From: Melioribacteraceae bacterium
Lineage (GTDB): Bacteria; Bacteroidota; Ignavibacteria; Ignavibacteriales; Melioribacteraceae
Assembly: GCA_011525875.1 (NCBI GenBank)
Contig: WYBN01000013.1
Location: 1-64,000 of the forward strand
DNA length: 64,000 bases
Reading direction: 5' to 3'
The position numbers and the translations under genes are program-made. The first letter of the stretch is position 1. Each line of letters opens with the position of its first letter. This document shows positions 1-9,423 of this stretch, in pieces. The notes beneath the pieces are model-generated. The model was not told the origin of the DNA. It searched no databases and saw nothing but the letters and a program-made list of their open reading frames with translations.

Positions 1-1
1 A

Positions 2-682
2 AAAATTCTAAGTAATACCGACACCGATTATATTCTTATTATTAATAATGACACGCTTGTTGAGAAAGATTTTCTTTGTTACATGGTCGAGGGAATGGAA
101 TTAAACAAAAATGCTGCAGCCGCTTGCTGTACAATACTTGAAGAGCATGAGCGTTCCACATTATGGTATGCGGGGGGTAAAATGATCGGCTGGCGCGGTT
201 TGGCTGTTCATAATTTCAAAGGGAAAAATTTAGAAATAATTTCCGGGAAGGAAACTTCATATACCCAGTTTGTGACAGGCTGCCTCATATTATTGAGAAA
301 AAGTGAACTCGAAAAGATCGGTTTTGAGGACGAAAGATTTTTTATGTATCTAGACGATATCGAGTACTCCCAGCGCATGGTAAATAAAGGTTATGAACTG
401 CTTTATATTCCCAAGGCAAAAATATATCATAAAGTATTGGGCGAGAAAGAAAGCCCATTCAAACTTTATTATTCGGTAAGAAATAGACTGCTGCTGATAA
501 AAACAGCATTTAAGGGATGTGTATTACAGACCGCTTATGTTTATTTCATTCTGGTAATTTCTTTAAAATTACTATACTGGAAAATAAAAAAACCGGAATT
601 TTATTCAGCAGCGAAACAAGGCTTGAAAGATTACTTTGATGAGAACTTTGGAAGAGGAAATGGATTTTTATTTTATAAATGA
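2..682 (+). CDS. Family 2 glycosyltransferase, 5' end outside window
   Basis: The reading frame is open from base 2, so the gene begins before the window; the ATG at 83 is internal. About 226 residues are visible. The sequence shows NNDT at visible residues 15-18 (the metal/nucleotide-sugar binding DxD-like site of inverting GT2 enzymes) and further on the acceptor-side signature 'FFMYLDDIEYSQR'. A hydrophobic segment near the C-terminus ('YVYFILVISLKLLYW') suggests membrane association. By family it adds a sugar from a nucleotide-sugar donor to a growing lipid-linked glycan at the cytoplasmic face. It sits 11 bases before a Wzy-like polymerase gene and resembles the GT2 at 1944-2912, so it is probably part of the same polysaccharide operon. 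Sugar specificity cannot be read. Confidence 0.85.
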   Translation, partial: KILSNTDTDYILIINNDTLVEKDFLCYMVEGMELNKNAAAACCTILEEHERSTLWYAGGKMIGWRGLAVHNFKGKNLEIISGKETSYTQFVTGCLILLRKSELEKIGFEDERFFMYLDDIEYSQRMVNKGYELLYIPKAKIYHKVLGEKESPFKLYYSVRNRLLLIKTAFKGCVLQTAYVYFILVISLKLLYWKIKKPEFYSAAKQGLKDYFDENFGRGNGFLFYK

Positions 683-693
683 TCTAGAAATTT

Positions 694-1944
694 ATGCCGG
701 TTATTAGCTTAATAGCGTTCGGAATATTTTTGTTTCTTTTAGTAGACGGGTTAAAGAAAAATTCGGATTTCTTTTCGCCTGCTCGAGTCTTTAGTTTTAT
801 ATGGCTGATTGCGATTGCATTGGTTGAATTTAAATTCAGCCGGCTTCAGATTGAATGGAGTTTATTCGGCTGGTTTATTCTCTTAATCGGAATTGTGTTT
901 TTTCTTTTGGGTAACTATGTTGCCTTTGTTCAGAATTTTAACATGCCCAAATTAGAAATTTCGGAAATACGAGAACGCATCAGACTCGCTGATATTAATG
1001 AGCCATTGTTTTTTAAGCTTATTATTATTTATGCTGTGATTTTTGTTGTAAGCTTCTTAACCGAGTATTTTATTGAAGGATATGTTCCCCTGTTTACTGC
1101 TCAGCCTGATAAAGCAAGAAAGATGTTCGGCATATTCGGTCTGCACCTTATTGTAAATGGAGTAAACGTTCTCCTATTTCTAATTTTTCAGTATTTCGTA
1201 TTGATAAAAAATAAACCGGTCAAAAAATCTTTTCTTTCGGTGATTTTTGTTGTTTCCACAGGAAGTTTTTTCTTGCTTCTGCAGCGGTACAATTTTTTTA
1301 TACTAAGCGTGATGATAGTATGCTTTTTATATTATTCCGGGAAGAAGATTAATTACAAAACTTTCATAGTTGCCGCAGTTGTAATAGTTGGATTGGTATT
1401 TTTAATACGCAGCGTTAGGATCGCACAGTTTGCCGAGTACTATTTTTTTGTTACTTCGGAAATGAAATTTTCGCCTAAGTATGCCCTCCTCTCCGAACCG
1501 TATATGTATATTGCAATGAATCTCGAAAATTTCGTTGCTAACTTTAACAAAATACAGAATCATACATACGGGTTTTTTACCGCCGATTTTTTGACTGCCC
1601 TCACCGGGGTTAAACACATCATTGCAGAGTATGCCGGTTTAGAAAAATTTCCTCATTATATCGGCGGCTATAATACATTCCCGTTTTATTGGGTTTACTA
1701 TTATGACTTCGGAATGTTTGGCCTAGCAGTTTTTCCATTCCTATTGGGTTATGTTATTTCACACATATACTTTAAACTTCGGCGGAGTCCGAATCTTCCT
1801 ATCCTGGTTTTATATTCAGTTGCTTTTTCTGTTATCGCAATATCATATTCGTCGGACCCGTTGACTAGACTTGATATGGTCTTTAATTATTCCGTTACGG
1901 TTTTATCGCAGTTCATAATTCTTAGAAAAACTGAAATTGCTTAA
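694..1944 (+). CDS. Wzy-like polysaccharide polymerase/ligase, multi-pass membrane protein
   Basis: This 416-residue protein is almost entirely hydrophobic with about ten to twelve predicted membrane helices and a larger polar loop in the second half (around residues 245-330), the layout of O-antigen/exopolysaccharide repeat-unit polymerases. Such proteins join lipid-linked repeat units on the periplasmic face of the inner membrane. Sequence conservation in this family is poor, so the call rests on topology and on its place between glycosyltransferase genes. The stop codon shares one base with the next start (TAATG), implying translational coupling. An O-antigen ligase or another membrane protein of the cluster remains possible. 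Confidence 0.65.
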   Translation: MPVISLIAFGIFLFLLVDGLKKNSDFFSPARVFSFIWLIAIALVEFKFSRLQIEWSLFGWFILLIGIVFFLLGNYVAFVQNFNMPKLEISEIRERIRLADINEPLFFKLIIIYAVIFVVSFLTEYFIEGYVPLFTAQPDKARKMFGIFGLHLIVNGVNVLLFLIFQYFVLIKNKPVKKSFLSVIFVVSTGSFFLLLQRYNFFILSVMIVCFLYYSGKKINYKTFIVAAVVIVGLVFLIRSVRIAQFAEYYFFVTSEMKFSPKYALLSEPYMYIAMNLENFVANFNKIQNHTYGFFTADFLTALTGVKHIIAEYAGLEKFPHYIGGYNTFPFYWVYYYDFGMFGLAVFPFLLGYVISHIYFKLRRSPNLPILVLYSVAFSVIAISYSSDPLTRLDMVFNYSVTVLSQFIILRKTEIA

Positions 1945-2912
1945 TGTTAACATTCGAAAAATTACCTAAAGTCTTTGCGATTGTGCTTAATTGGAATGGA
2001 TATTATGATTCGAAGAATTGTTTAAATTCACTACTCGGGGTTGATTATAAAAATCTTGAAATCGTGCTTGTAGACAATTCCTCGACTGATGATAGTTATC
2101 AGAAATTGATAGAGGAATTTAACGGCATTCATTTTACGAAGACTGACTTCAATGGCGGATATGCTTATGGTATGAATTGGGGAATCAAATTTGCAAAACA
2201 AAAGAGTTCGGACTATTATTTGATTCTTAATAATGACACCATATTTGATAAAAAGTTTTTAGCGGAGATGATTTCCATTGCTGAATTAGACCATAATATT
2301 GGCATTGTCTCACCAAAAGTTGGTTATATACAAGAACCGGAAAAACTTTACTGCGGAGGTGGTAAATTAAGTTTTTTTCTTTGCGGCGGCATCTCAATGT
2401 ATCAAGGAAAACCTATTGAAAAATTTGCATTAGAAGACCGCTTTTTAAGCATGGCGGAAGGATGCTGTATGTTGATAAAGAAAGATGTTATTGAAAACGT
2501 CGGGTATTTCAACGAGAAGTACTTTCTATATTTCGAAGAAGTGGATTTTTCAATAAAAGTACGTAAAACATATAAAATTGCATTCGCTTCCAAGGCAAAT
2601 ATTTATCATAGAGGTGGCGCCGGTATAGGTTGGGCTAATTATTCGTCGACTTACTATTATTATTATACAAGAAATAGATTTCTTTTATTTAAAGAACATG
2701 ATTTTTTTTATAAAATATATGTTTTTATATTTTCAGGTGTAAATGTACTTCTAAAATTATTAACTCTTTATTCTGGCAAGGTTTTCGCCAAAGATATGCA
2801 GGTGAAAAAGGAACTCTCAGAAAAAATAAACGCTTTAATTAAAGGTCTTGCAGATGGACTAAAATTATTTAGCGGTAAACCAAAAAGTGTATATGGGAAA
2901 ACGGCAAAGTGA
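1944..2912 (+). CDS. Family 2 glycosyltransferase (rhamnosyltransferase-like)
   Basis: The 322-residue protein has a GT-A fold N-terminus with 'LVDNSSTDDS' (residues 42-51) and NNDT (96-99), then the downstream 'YFLYFEEVDFSIK' segment typical of the WbbL/rhamnosyltransferase-like GT2 group. A hydrophobic stretch near residues 250-270 could anchor it to the membrane. It presumably transfers a sugar onto an undecaprenyl-linked oligosaccharide in the cytoplasm. Start overlaps the upstream polymerase stop by one base and its own stop overlaps the next start by four (GTGA), so it lies inside a tightly coupled operon. It looks paralogous to the truncated GT2 at the left edge. Acceptor and donor are unknown. 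Confidence 0.85.
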   Translation: MLTFEKLPKVFAIVLNWNGYYDSKNCLNSLLGVDYKNLEIVLVDNSSTDDSYQKLIEEFNGIHFTKTDFNGGYAYGMNWGIKFAKQKSSDYYLILNNDTIFDKKFLAEMISIAELDHNIGIVSPKVGYIQEPEKLYCGGGKLSFFLCGGISMYQGKPIEKFALEDRFLSMAEGCCMLIKKDVIENVGYFNEKYFLYFEEVDFSIKVRKTYKIAFASKANIYHRGGAGIGWANYSSTYYYYYTRNRFLLFKEHDFFYKIYVFIFSGVNVLLKLLTLYSGKVFAKDMQVKKELSEKINALIKGLADGLKLFSGKPKSVYGKTAK

Positions 2913-4078
2913 AAATATTTTATGTGGTCTCAAGATTTCCTCTACCAATAGATAAAGGCGATAAGCTCCGGGCATATCATCAAATCAGACTGCTCAAAGA
3001 ATATCATCAAATATATCTCTTCGCAATAAATGAAGGAGATTTACCGGAGAAAAAATATCTAGATCAAATTAAAAATCTCTGTGAACGCATCCGTATAGTG
3101 AAACTTTCTAAGTTAAGAATTATATTGAATTTGTTCAGAGGTTTATTCAATAAGATTCCTTTTCAGGTCAATTATTTCTATTCAAAAAAAATTAGCAAGA
3201 TTCTGTCGGCCGAGATTAAAAATTTTAACCCCGATCTCGTATTCTTTCAATTGATTAGGACGGCAGAATACAGCAAAGACAGTAACCAACGCAGAATTGC
3301 GGTTGATTTTGTTGATGTACTGTCAAAAGGATTGCATCGGCGCTCGGAAAAAAGCAGACTATTCCTAAAATATGTTTTCAATCTTGAGTATAAAAGAGTA
3401 TTACAGTATGAAAAAGTGATTTCGGAAATAGCCAGCAGAACAATGATTATCACAAAACAAGACAAAAAAGATCTTCCATCAGCTCAGAATAAAGTTGAAG
3501 TCATTCCAAACGGAATTGATACTAAGTATTTTATTCCTGCAGAAACGGGTAAGGTTTACGATTTTTTGTTTGCCGGAAATATGAACTATCCTCCGAATGT
3601 TGAAGCAGTTATTTATTTTGCAGAGGAAATTTTTCCCGAGATACTAAAGCATTTTAAAAATGCAAAATTTTGCATTGCCGGAGCTTCCCCGAATAAGAAA
3701 GTATTAGCTTTGCAATCCGATTCGATAATCATAACAGGCTGGGTCGAGGATCTTCGCACTTATTATAATAATTCAAAAATATTTGTTGCGCCTCTTAAGA
3801 TTGGAACAGGACTGCAGAACAAACTTCTTGAAGCGATGGCTATGAAAATACCTTGCATCACAAGTTCACTGGCTTATAATGGATTAAATGCGGATAAAGA
3901 TAAAAATATTTTAGTCGCCGATACAAAAGAAGAATTTATTATTGAAATATCAAAACTGCTTACAGATCAGAATCTTTACCGGACGATTTCGGAAAATGCA
4001 AGACAGTTTGTTATTGAAAATTATGATTGGGAAAATATAAAATATCAATTAAATGATTTTTTTGAAAAAAATTTTTAG
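2909..4078 (+). CDS. GT4-type glycosyltransferase, Stp1-like
   Basis: This 389-residue retaining GT-B enzyme starts with GTG, overlapping the previous stop by four bases. The N-terminus 'SRFPLPIDKGDKLRAYHQIR' resembles the Stp1 sugar-transferase group linked to exopolysaccharide loci. The C-terminal nucleotide-binding half carries 'PNGIDTKYF' near residue 205 and the 'GTGLQNKLLEAMAMKIPCI' block near residues 297-315, where the E(x7)E-like region contacts the donor sugar nucleotide. Its role is to add one sugar during repeat-unit assembly in the cytoplasm. It is followed without gap by the LhgO-like gene at 4079. Specificity is not readable. Confidence 0.85.
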   Translation: MKIFYVVSRFPLPIDKGDKLRAYHQIRLLKEYHQIYLFAINEGDLPEKKYLDQIKNLCERIRIVKLSKLRIILNLFRGLFNKIPFQVNYFYSKKISKILSAEIKNFNPDLVFFQLIRTAEYSKDSNQRRIAVDFVDVLSKGLHRRSEKSRLFLKYVFNLEYKRVLQYEKVISEIASRTMIITKQDKKDLPSAQNKVEVIPNGIDTKYFIPAETGKVYDFLFAGNMNYPPNVEAVIYFAEEIFPEILKHFKNAKFCIAGASPNKKVLALQSDSIIITGWVEDLRTYYNNSKIFVAPLKIGTGLQNKLLEAMAMKIPCITSSLAYNGLNADKDKNILVADTKEEFIIEISKLLTDQNLYRTISENARQFVIENYDWENIKYQLNDFFEKNF

Positions 4079-5269
4079 ATGTTTGTGAATTATAATTACC
4101 TTATCATCGGTGCCGGTATTGTTGGTTTGGCTGCTGCATACAAGCTTCTCGAGAAGAAACCAGGCGTAAAAATCTGCATTCTCGAAAAAGAAAGCGCCGA
4201 GGCAATGCATCAAACCGGCAACAACAGCGGTGTAATACACTCAGGGGTCTATTATAAACCCGGGAGTCTGAAGGCGTCAAATTGCAGAAGTGGTTATGAA
4301 TTGTTATTGACTTTCTGTCGTGAAAATGATATCAAACATGAAATTTGCGGGAAAGTGATTGTTGCAGTTTCAAAAAATGAATTACCGGCTCTCAATTTAA
4401 TATTTGAACGCGGTAATTTAAATGGCTTAAATGGAATCAAGAAATTATCTAAAGAGGAATTGCTCGAGAAAGAGCCGTATGTAAATGGTATTGAAGGCAT
4501 ATTTGTACCGCAGACCGGCATAGTTGATTTTAAGGATGTATCGAAAAAATTATTAGAAATAATCCTGCGGAAAGGAGCCGATGTTTTCTTCAACAATAAA
4601 GTTATCGAAATCAGAAAAGAAAATAGGATTGTAGTAATAACCGGGCAGAGGGTATTTGAGACTGACAAACTTATTTCCTGCGCGGGACTTTTTTCAGATA
4701 GAATTGCAGAACTAACCGAAGGTATAATTGATGCAAGGATTATCCCTTTCAGAGGCGAGTATTATAAATTGAAAGAAGAAAAAAGACATTTAGTTAAATC
4801 GCTGATTTATCCGGTGCCCGATCCGGCATTTCCATTCTTGGGCGTGCATTTTACAAGAATGATTAATGGCGAAGTTGAAGCCGGACCCAATGCAGTCTTT
4901 GCTTTTAAGAGAGAAGGCTACCGCAAAACGGATTTTAATTTTAGCGATACTTTTTCATCTTTGGCATGGAAAGGATTTAGAAAAGTAATTCTGCAATATT
5001 GGAAAACAGGGCTTGGCGAATATTACCGGTCGTTCAGTAAAAATGCTTTTGTAAGTGCGCTGCAAAAATTAATTCCCGAAATTTGCAAAGAAGATTTAAT
5101 ACCCGGCGGTTCGGGTGTCCGCGCTCAGGCTTGCGACAGAACTGGTGGGCTTATTGACGACTTTCTTATTTTCGAAAGAAATAACCTGATGCATGTTATA
5201 AATGCACCTTCGCCGGCTGCGACTTCATCTTTGTCAATCGGCGGATACATCGCAGAAAAAATTTTATAA
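4079..5269 (+). CDS. lhgO: L-2-hydroxyglutarate oxidase (FAD-dependent)
   Basis: The 396-residue protein begins with a dinucleotide-binding fold, 'YLIIGAGIVGLAAAYKL' (residues 7-23), with the GxGxxG that binds FAD. It continues with 'HQTGNNSGVIHSGVYY', a hallmark of the LhgO/YgaF group within the DAO family, and ends with a second FAD-contact segment ('GVRAQACDRTGG...'). LhgO enzymes oxidise L-2-hydroxyglutarate to 2-oxoglutarate, passing electrons to the quinone pool at the membrane. The gene lies directly against the stop of a glycosyltransferase and before a sugar transferase, an odd place for a metabolic repair enzyme. Length fits the family (about 400). A related FAD oxidoreductase acting on another 2-hydroxyacid cannot be excluded. 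Confidence 0.85.
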   Translation: MFVNYNYLIIGAGIVGLAAAYKLLEKKPGVKICILEKESAEAMHQTGNNSGVIHSGVYYKPGSLKASNCRSGYELLLTFCRENDIKHEICGKVIVAVSKNELPALNLIFERGNLNGLNGIKKLSKEELLEKEPYVNGIEGIFVPQTGIVDFKDVSKKLLEIILRKGADVFFNNKVIEIRKENRIVVITGQRVFETDKLISCAGLFSDRIAELTEGIIDARIIPFRGEYYKLKEEKRHLVKSLIYPVPDPAFPFLGVHFTRMINGEVEAGPNAVFAFKREGYRKTDFNFSDTFSSLAWKGFRKVILQYWKTGLGEYYRSFSKNAFVSALQKLIPEICKEDLIPGGSGVRAQACDRTGGLIDDFLIFERNNLMHVINAPSPAATSSLSIGGYIAEKIL

Positions 5270-5285
5270 AAATTTGGGATCATGA

Positions 5286-6689
5286 TTGAGTAAGAAATTA
5301 GAAAAAATATTTGTTTTCGCGATCGATTTTCTTACGATAAATCTCGCTACTATTTCGTTTTTCTATTTCAGAGTAAAAACGGGGTTGTTCGATATTCTTG
5401 CCGAACCGATTATTCTGCTGGCGGCTTCGGGAATTTATTTTTATTGGCTGCTCATTTTTACATTTGTCGGAATGTATAGAACATGGTTCGCCGCTTCGAG
5501 GTTTGATGAATTATCAACATTATTCAAAGCTTCTTTCGTAGGGATTTTCATTCTCTTCTTTTTAATACTATACGATGATTTTGTAAACAATGTGGCTTCG
5601 GCAAACCGTTTTCTGATATTGATTTATTGGGCAATCTTTTTACTTTACACAAGCGTGGGAAGAATATTTATCAGAAGTCTTCAACGACGACTTTTGATAA
5701 ACGGAATTGGAAGAAGAAACGCTGTTATTGTAGGCTTCAACACAAAAGCCAATGATATGCATAACAATATTTTAAGGTATAAAGGACTCGGCTTGGATGT
5801 AGTCGGCTATCTCGCTGTAAATGAAGAGAATATCGGCAAATCATACAACGAAATTAAAGTTCTTGATACTTATCGAAATGTTAGAAAATATCTGCAGGAA
5901 TTAAATATAAAAGAAATCATTCTTGCTATTGAAAGAGACGAGGAAGATGTTTTGATTAAGGTAGTATCGGACTGCGATAACGAAGAAGTTTCCATTAAAA
6001 TAATTCCCGATCTCTATGAAATTGTAAGCGGACAGGCGCGCACTTCTCAGCTCTACGGTTTTCCCCTCATCGATATTATGCCCCAGCTTATGCCCGAGTG
6101 GGAAAAGAAAATCAAACGTCTTATGGACATGATTATTGCATTCATATTTCTGCTGTTGGCTTCGCCGGTTATTTTACTCTCCGCATTATTAATTAAGATA
6201 GACAGCAGAGGTCCCGTTTTTTATAAACAAGAACGGTCGGGACTAAATGGAAAAATATTTAATATAATTAAGTTCAGATCAATGATACAGGATGCCGAGA
6301 AACATTCCGGACCGGTTTGGTCCAGCAAGAATGACCCGAGGGTTACTCGTGTCGGTAAACTGTTGAGAAAAGTAAGGTTAGATGAAGTTCCTCAGATGAT
6401 AAATGTACTTAAAGGCGATATGAGCTTAGTAGGGCCGAGACCCGAAAGACCTTATTTTGTCGAAAAACTATCGGAAGAAATACCTTTATATAAACGAAGA
6501 TTGAAAGTAAGACCCGGAATTACCGGATGGGCGCAGGTAAAACATAAATATGACGAGACTATCGAAGACGTTAAAACAAAACTCCGTTACGATCTTTTCT
6601 ACATAGAAAATATGTCTTTGCGTAACGACTTAAAAATACTTTTCAGAACCGCAATTGTCGTGCTTTTCGGCAAAGGACATTACGATTAA
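5286..6689 (+). CDS. Polyprenyl-phosphate sugar-1-phosphate transferase (WbaP/WcaJ type)
   Basis: This 467-residue initiating enzyme of polysaccharide assembly loads a sugar-1-phosphate onto undecaprenyl phosphate. It has four N-terminal membrane helices, a central nucleotide-binding-like domain (around residues 135-265) and the C-terminal catalytic domain from 'KRLMDMIIAFIFLLLASP' (about 277) onward. Catalytic-core motifs are intact: KFRSM near 328, the 'RLDEVPQMINVLKGDMSLVG' block ending in PRPERP near 385, and 'RPGITGWAQV'. The start is TTG at 5286; the ATG at 5282 is in another frame and hits a stop after three codons. It stands 14 bases before the DPM-like gene. The sugar transferred (galactose, glucose or another) is not readable. 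Confidence 0.92.
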   Translation: MSKKLEKIFVFAIDFLTINLATISFFYFRVKTGLFDILAEPIILLAASGIYFYWLLIFTFVGMYRTWFAASRFDELSTLFKASFVGIFILFFLILYDDFVNNVASANRFLILIYWAIFLLYTSVGRIFIRSLQRRLLINGIGRRNAVIVGFNTKANDMHNNILRYKGLGLDVVGYLAVNEENIGKSYNEIKVLDTYRNVRKYLQELNIKEIILAIERDEEDVLIKVVSDCDNEEVSIKIIPDLYEIVSGQARTSQLYGFPLIDIMPQLMPEWEKKIKRLMDMIIAFIFLLLASPVILLSALLIKIDSRGPVFYKQERSGLNGKIFNIIKFRSMIQDAEKHSGPVWSSKNDPRVTRVGKLLRKVRLDEVPQMINVLKGDMSLVGPRPERPYFVEKLSEEIPLYKRRLKVRPGITGWAQVKHKYDETIEDVKTKLRYDLFYIENMSLRNDLKILFRTAIVVLFGKGHYD

Positions 6690-6703
6690 GAAAGGGAAAA
6701 TTT

Positions 6704-7423
6704 ATGAAAAAAACACTCTTGATTATACCCACATACAATGAAATTGATAATATTAGAAAAATAATTCCGGCAGTCTTTAAAGCAATACCCGGGCTTAATA
6801 TTCTTGTTGTTGATGATAATTCGCCTGATGGCACTGGAAATTATGTGAAATCTTTATCCGAAACAGACGAACGCGTAAAAATTATTGAACGTCAGGGGAA
6901 GCTTGGTCTCGGAACTGCCTATGTTCAGGGATTCAAGTATGCTATTGCTAACAACTATGAAATAATACTTCAAATGGATGCCGATTTTTCGCATGACCCC
7001 AATGAGTTGAAAAATTTCCTCAGAGAAATTGAAATGCATGATCTTGTTATCGGCAGCAGATATATTCAGGGGGTTAACGTTATTAACTGGCCGATGCGCC
7101 GCCTGCTGCTAAGTTATTTCGCCAACAAATACACTAAGTTCATAACTGGGCTTCCGGTATGTGATGCAACCGGAGGTTTCAAGTGTTTTAGAGCGGAAGT
7201 TCTTAAGTCCATTAATCTCGATTCAATTAAATCGAACGGCTATTCTTTCCAGATTGAAGTTAACTTCAAAGTTTGGAAAAAAGGATTTTCTATCAAAGAG
7301 ATTCCGATCATTTTTTATGACCGAAACGAAGGTCATTCGAAAATGTCGAAGAAAATTGTACGCGAAGCAGTATTTATGGTTTGGAAACTAAGGCTTCGAA
7401 GCATCTTAGGTAAATTAGATTAG
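6704..7423 (+). CDS. Polyprenol-phosphate mannosyltransferase-like GT2 (Dpm1 type)
   Basis: A compact 239-residue GT2 with no membrane helices. It shows 'PTYNEIDNI' at the N-terminus, 'VVDDNSPDGTG' at about residues 34-44, the DAD metal site ('QMDADFSHDP', about 89-98), 'DLVIGSRYIQG' and 'DATGGFKCFR', together the typical signature of dolichol/polyprenol monophosphomannose synthase. It would transfer mannose (or another hexose) from GDP- or UDP-sugar to a polyprenyl phosphate at the cytoplasmic face, supplying lipid-linked donors for periplasmic glycosylation. An AAAGGGAAA purine-rich site precedes the ATG. It lies between the sugar transferase and the GT2 fusion gene, so the same operon is likely. 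Confidence 0.88.
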   Translation: MKKTLLIIPTYNEIDNIRKIIPAVFKAIPGLNILVVDDNSPDGTGNYVKSLSETDERVKIIERQGKLGLGTAYVQGFKYAIANNYEIILQMDADFSHDPNELKNFLREIEMHDLVIGSRYIQGVNVINWPMRRLLLSYFANKYTKFITGLPVCDATGGFKCFRAEVLKSINLDSIKSNGYSFQIEVNFKVWKKGFSIKEIPIIFYDRNEGHSKMSKKIVREAVFMVWKLRLRSILGKLD

Positions 7424-7431
7424 AAAAACTA

Positions 7432-9423
7432 ATGAAAAATCTTTCGATAATAATTGTTAACTACAACGTAAAAGAATTCTTGATGAATCTTCTTCATTCG
7501 CTTGAAGTAGCCGCGGCTGATTTTTCGAGCGAGATAATTGTTGTTGATAATGCTTCAACCGACGGCAGCGTTGAGGAGATAAAACAAAAATTTCCCGGCA
7601 TTAATTTAATTGCGAATAAGAAAAATATCGGTTTCGGTCCTGCAAATAATCAAGCTTTGAAGATTGCCGGCGGAAAATTTATTCTGCTTATCAATCCCGA
7701 TACCATAGTTAAAGAAGATACGCTTACAAAATTGTTTGATTTTTTTGATAGTCATCCGGATGCCGGTCTGATTGGGTGTAAGGTGTTAAATCCTGACGGA
7801 ACTTTACAGCTTGCCTGCCGCAGAAGTTTTCCTAAGCCGTGGACTGCATTCACAAAAATTATCGGACTAAGCAGCCTGTTTCCTAAGAGTAAATTATTCG
7901 CCCGATACAACCTTACTTATCTTGATGAAAATCAGTTAAACGAAGTTGACGCAATCTCCGGTTCTTTTATGCTGATGAAAAGAGAAGTTTATGATAAGAT
8001 CGGCGGGTTTGATCCCAAATTTTTTATGTACGGCGAAGACCTCGATTTTTGCTATCGGACTCAAAAAGCAGGCTTTAAAGTATATTACGTCCCTACTACA
8101 GAAATAATCCACTACAAAGGCGAATCGACTAAGAGAAGCAATATCGACGAAACTAAAATGTTTTACGACGCAATGCATCTTTTTGTCAAAAAACATTTTT
8201 CTTCTTTTTTTCTTGTTGAATGGATATTACGTTCTGCCATTCTCGTGCGTAAATTATTTGCCTTCTTAAATATTTACCGCCTGCCGCTGAGCTCGGCAAT
8301 AATTGATTTTGTGTTATTTGTTTCCGCACTGATTTTTATTGAAGCCATATATAAGCCGGGGCAGTGGCTGGGCATTCCCGACGATGTTAAGCCCTGGGTT
8401 TACATTATTCCCGCAATGCTGCAGATTTTTATTTCATTTCTCTCCGGCGCTTACAAAAAAAATACAATATCAAATCTGCGTATTATTATCTCGTTAGTTA
8501 TCGGACTTATTTTCATCTCTTCGATAACCTATTTTTTCAAGCAATTCGGATACAGCAGGGCAGTCATCCTTTTCAGTTATTTAATTTTATTTTTCGCTTT
8601 TTCGGCGTGGCGTATTTTGGTGAAAGTATTTTTTAAGATTGGTACGCTTGCCGAAAGTTATAAAAACACAACTCTAATTGTCGGCAGTGAATTCTTTGGA
8701 AGCGGGTTCACAAGAAAAATAAAATCCAATTCATCACAGTTATTTAACATAGTTGGGCTGATTGCTCAAAGCCAGAAAAACGTAGGCGAAAAAATCGGGG
8801 CATTCGAAATAATTGGCAGTCTTGATAATATCAGAAACGTTATTCACGAAAAGAAAATTAATAATGTGATATTTCTTTCAGGAGAAGTCAGTTACGATAA
8901 AATGTTCGAGATAATCTCAACATGTCAGGGTTTAAACGTTGAATTTATGGTCGCGGGAAAAGGTCAAGATTATTTAGTCGGAAAGTCTTCTGTTACCCTG
9001 CTTGACGATATTCCGCTGCTAAAGGTAAATTATAATATATCTCAACCGGGTTTCAAAATTATTAAACGGGTTTTTGATCTGGCGCTGTCCTCTTTAGCTT
9101 TATTATTATTTTATTTGCCGGTTTATTTACTTAGCGCTATTCGAAAGAGAACAACACATTTCGGTAAATTCATTTTAGAGTCGCACAAAGTTTTTACTGG
9201 ACAGAAAAGCTTTGTAGGACCTTACTGGCATTCTTCGAAAGAAGGGTTGTATCTTGGAAAGCGGGGATTAACGGGCTTATGGTTTATTGAGAAAGTTGAC
9301 ATAAACGATAAGGACGATATTTCCAAACTAGATATTTATTATGCTAAAAATCAAAATATTTGGTTAGATTTAGAAATATTAGGCAAAACATTATCTTTAT
9401 TTTTTATTAAAGCGGAGAAATGA
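7432..9423 (+). CDS. GT2 fused to membrane domain and degenerate sugar-transferase domain
   Basis: A 663-residue, three-part protein. Residues 1-260 are a GT2 domain with '[15 protein letters not shown]', NPDT near 88-91 and '[11 protein letters not shown]' near 200. Residues about 280-400 hold several membrane helices, followed by a Rossmann-like region (about 410-530) similar to the CoA-binding-like domain of WbaP-type enzymes. From about 545 ('[19 protein letters not shown]') it looks like the catalytic domain of a polyprenyl sugar transferase, but the KFRSM motif and most of the DE-containing segment are gone; only 'SFVGP', 'GKRGLTGLW' and a tail like '[18 protein letters not shown]' remain. 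The GT2 half should be active; the C-terminal half is probably a scaffold or regulator. The next gene starts inside its stop (ATGA). Confidence 0.85.
   Translation: MKNLSIIIVNYNVKEFLMNLLHSLEVAAADFSSEIIVVDNASTDGSVEEIKQKFPGINLIANKKNIGFGPANNQALKIAGGKFILLINPDTIVKEDTLTKLFDFFDSHPDAGLIGCKVLNPDGTLQLACRRSFPKPWTAFTKIIGLSSLFPKSKLFARYNLTYLDENQLNEVDAISGSFMLMKREVYDKIGGFDPKFFMYGEDLDFCYRTQKAGFKVYYVPTTEIIHYKGESTKRSNIDETKMFYDAMHLFVKKHFSSFFLVEWILRSAILVRKLFAFLNIYRLPLSSAIIDFVLFVSALIFIEAIYKPGQWLGIPDDVKPWVYIIPAMLQIFISFLSGAYKKNTISNLRIIISLVIGLIFISSITYFFKQFGYSRAVILFSYLILFFAFSAWRILVKVFFKIGTLAESYKNTTLIVGSEFFGSGFTRKIKSNSSQLFNIVGLIAQSQKNVGEKIGAFEIIGSLDNIRNVIHEKKINNVIFLSGEVSYDKMFEIISTCQGLNVEFMVAGKGQDYLVGKSSVTLLDDIPLLKVNYNISQPGFKIIKRVFDLALSSLALLLFYLPVYLLSAIRKRTTHFGKFILESHKVFTGQKSFVGPYWHSSKEGLYLGKRGLTGLWFIEKVDINDKDDISKLDIYYAKNQNIWLDLEILGKTLSLFFIKAEK

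Noticed and set aside
4294..4668. 124-codon minus-strand open frame within lhgO
   Set aside because: Complement of a clear FAD-enzyme gene with no supporting site.
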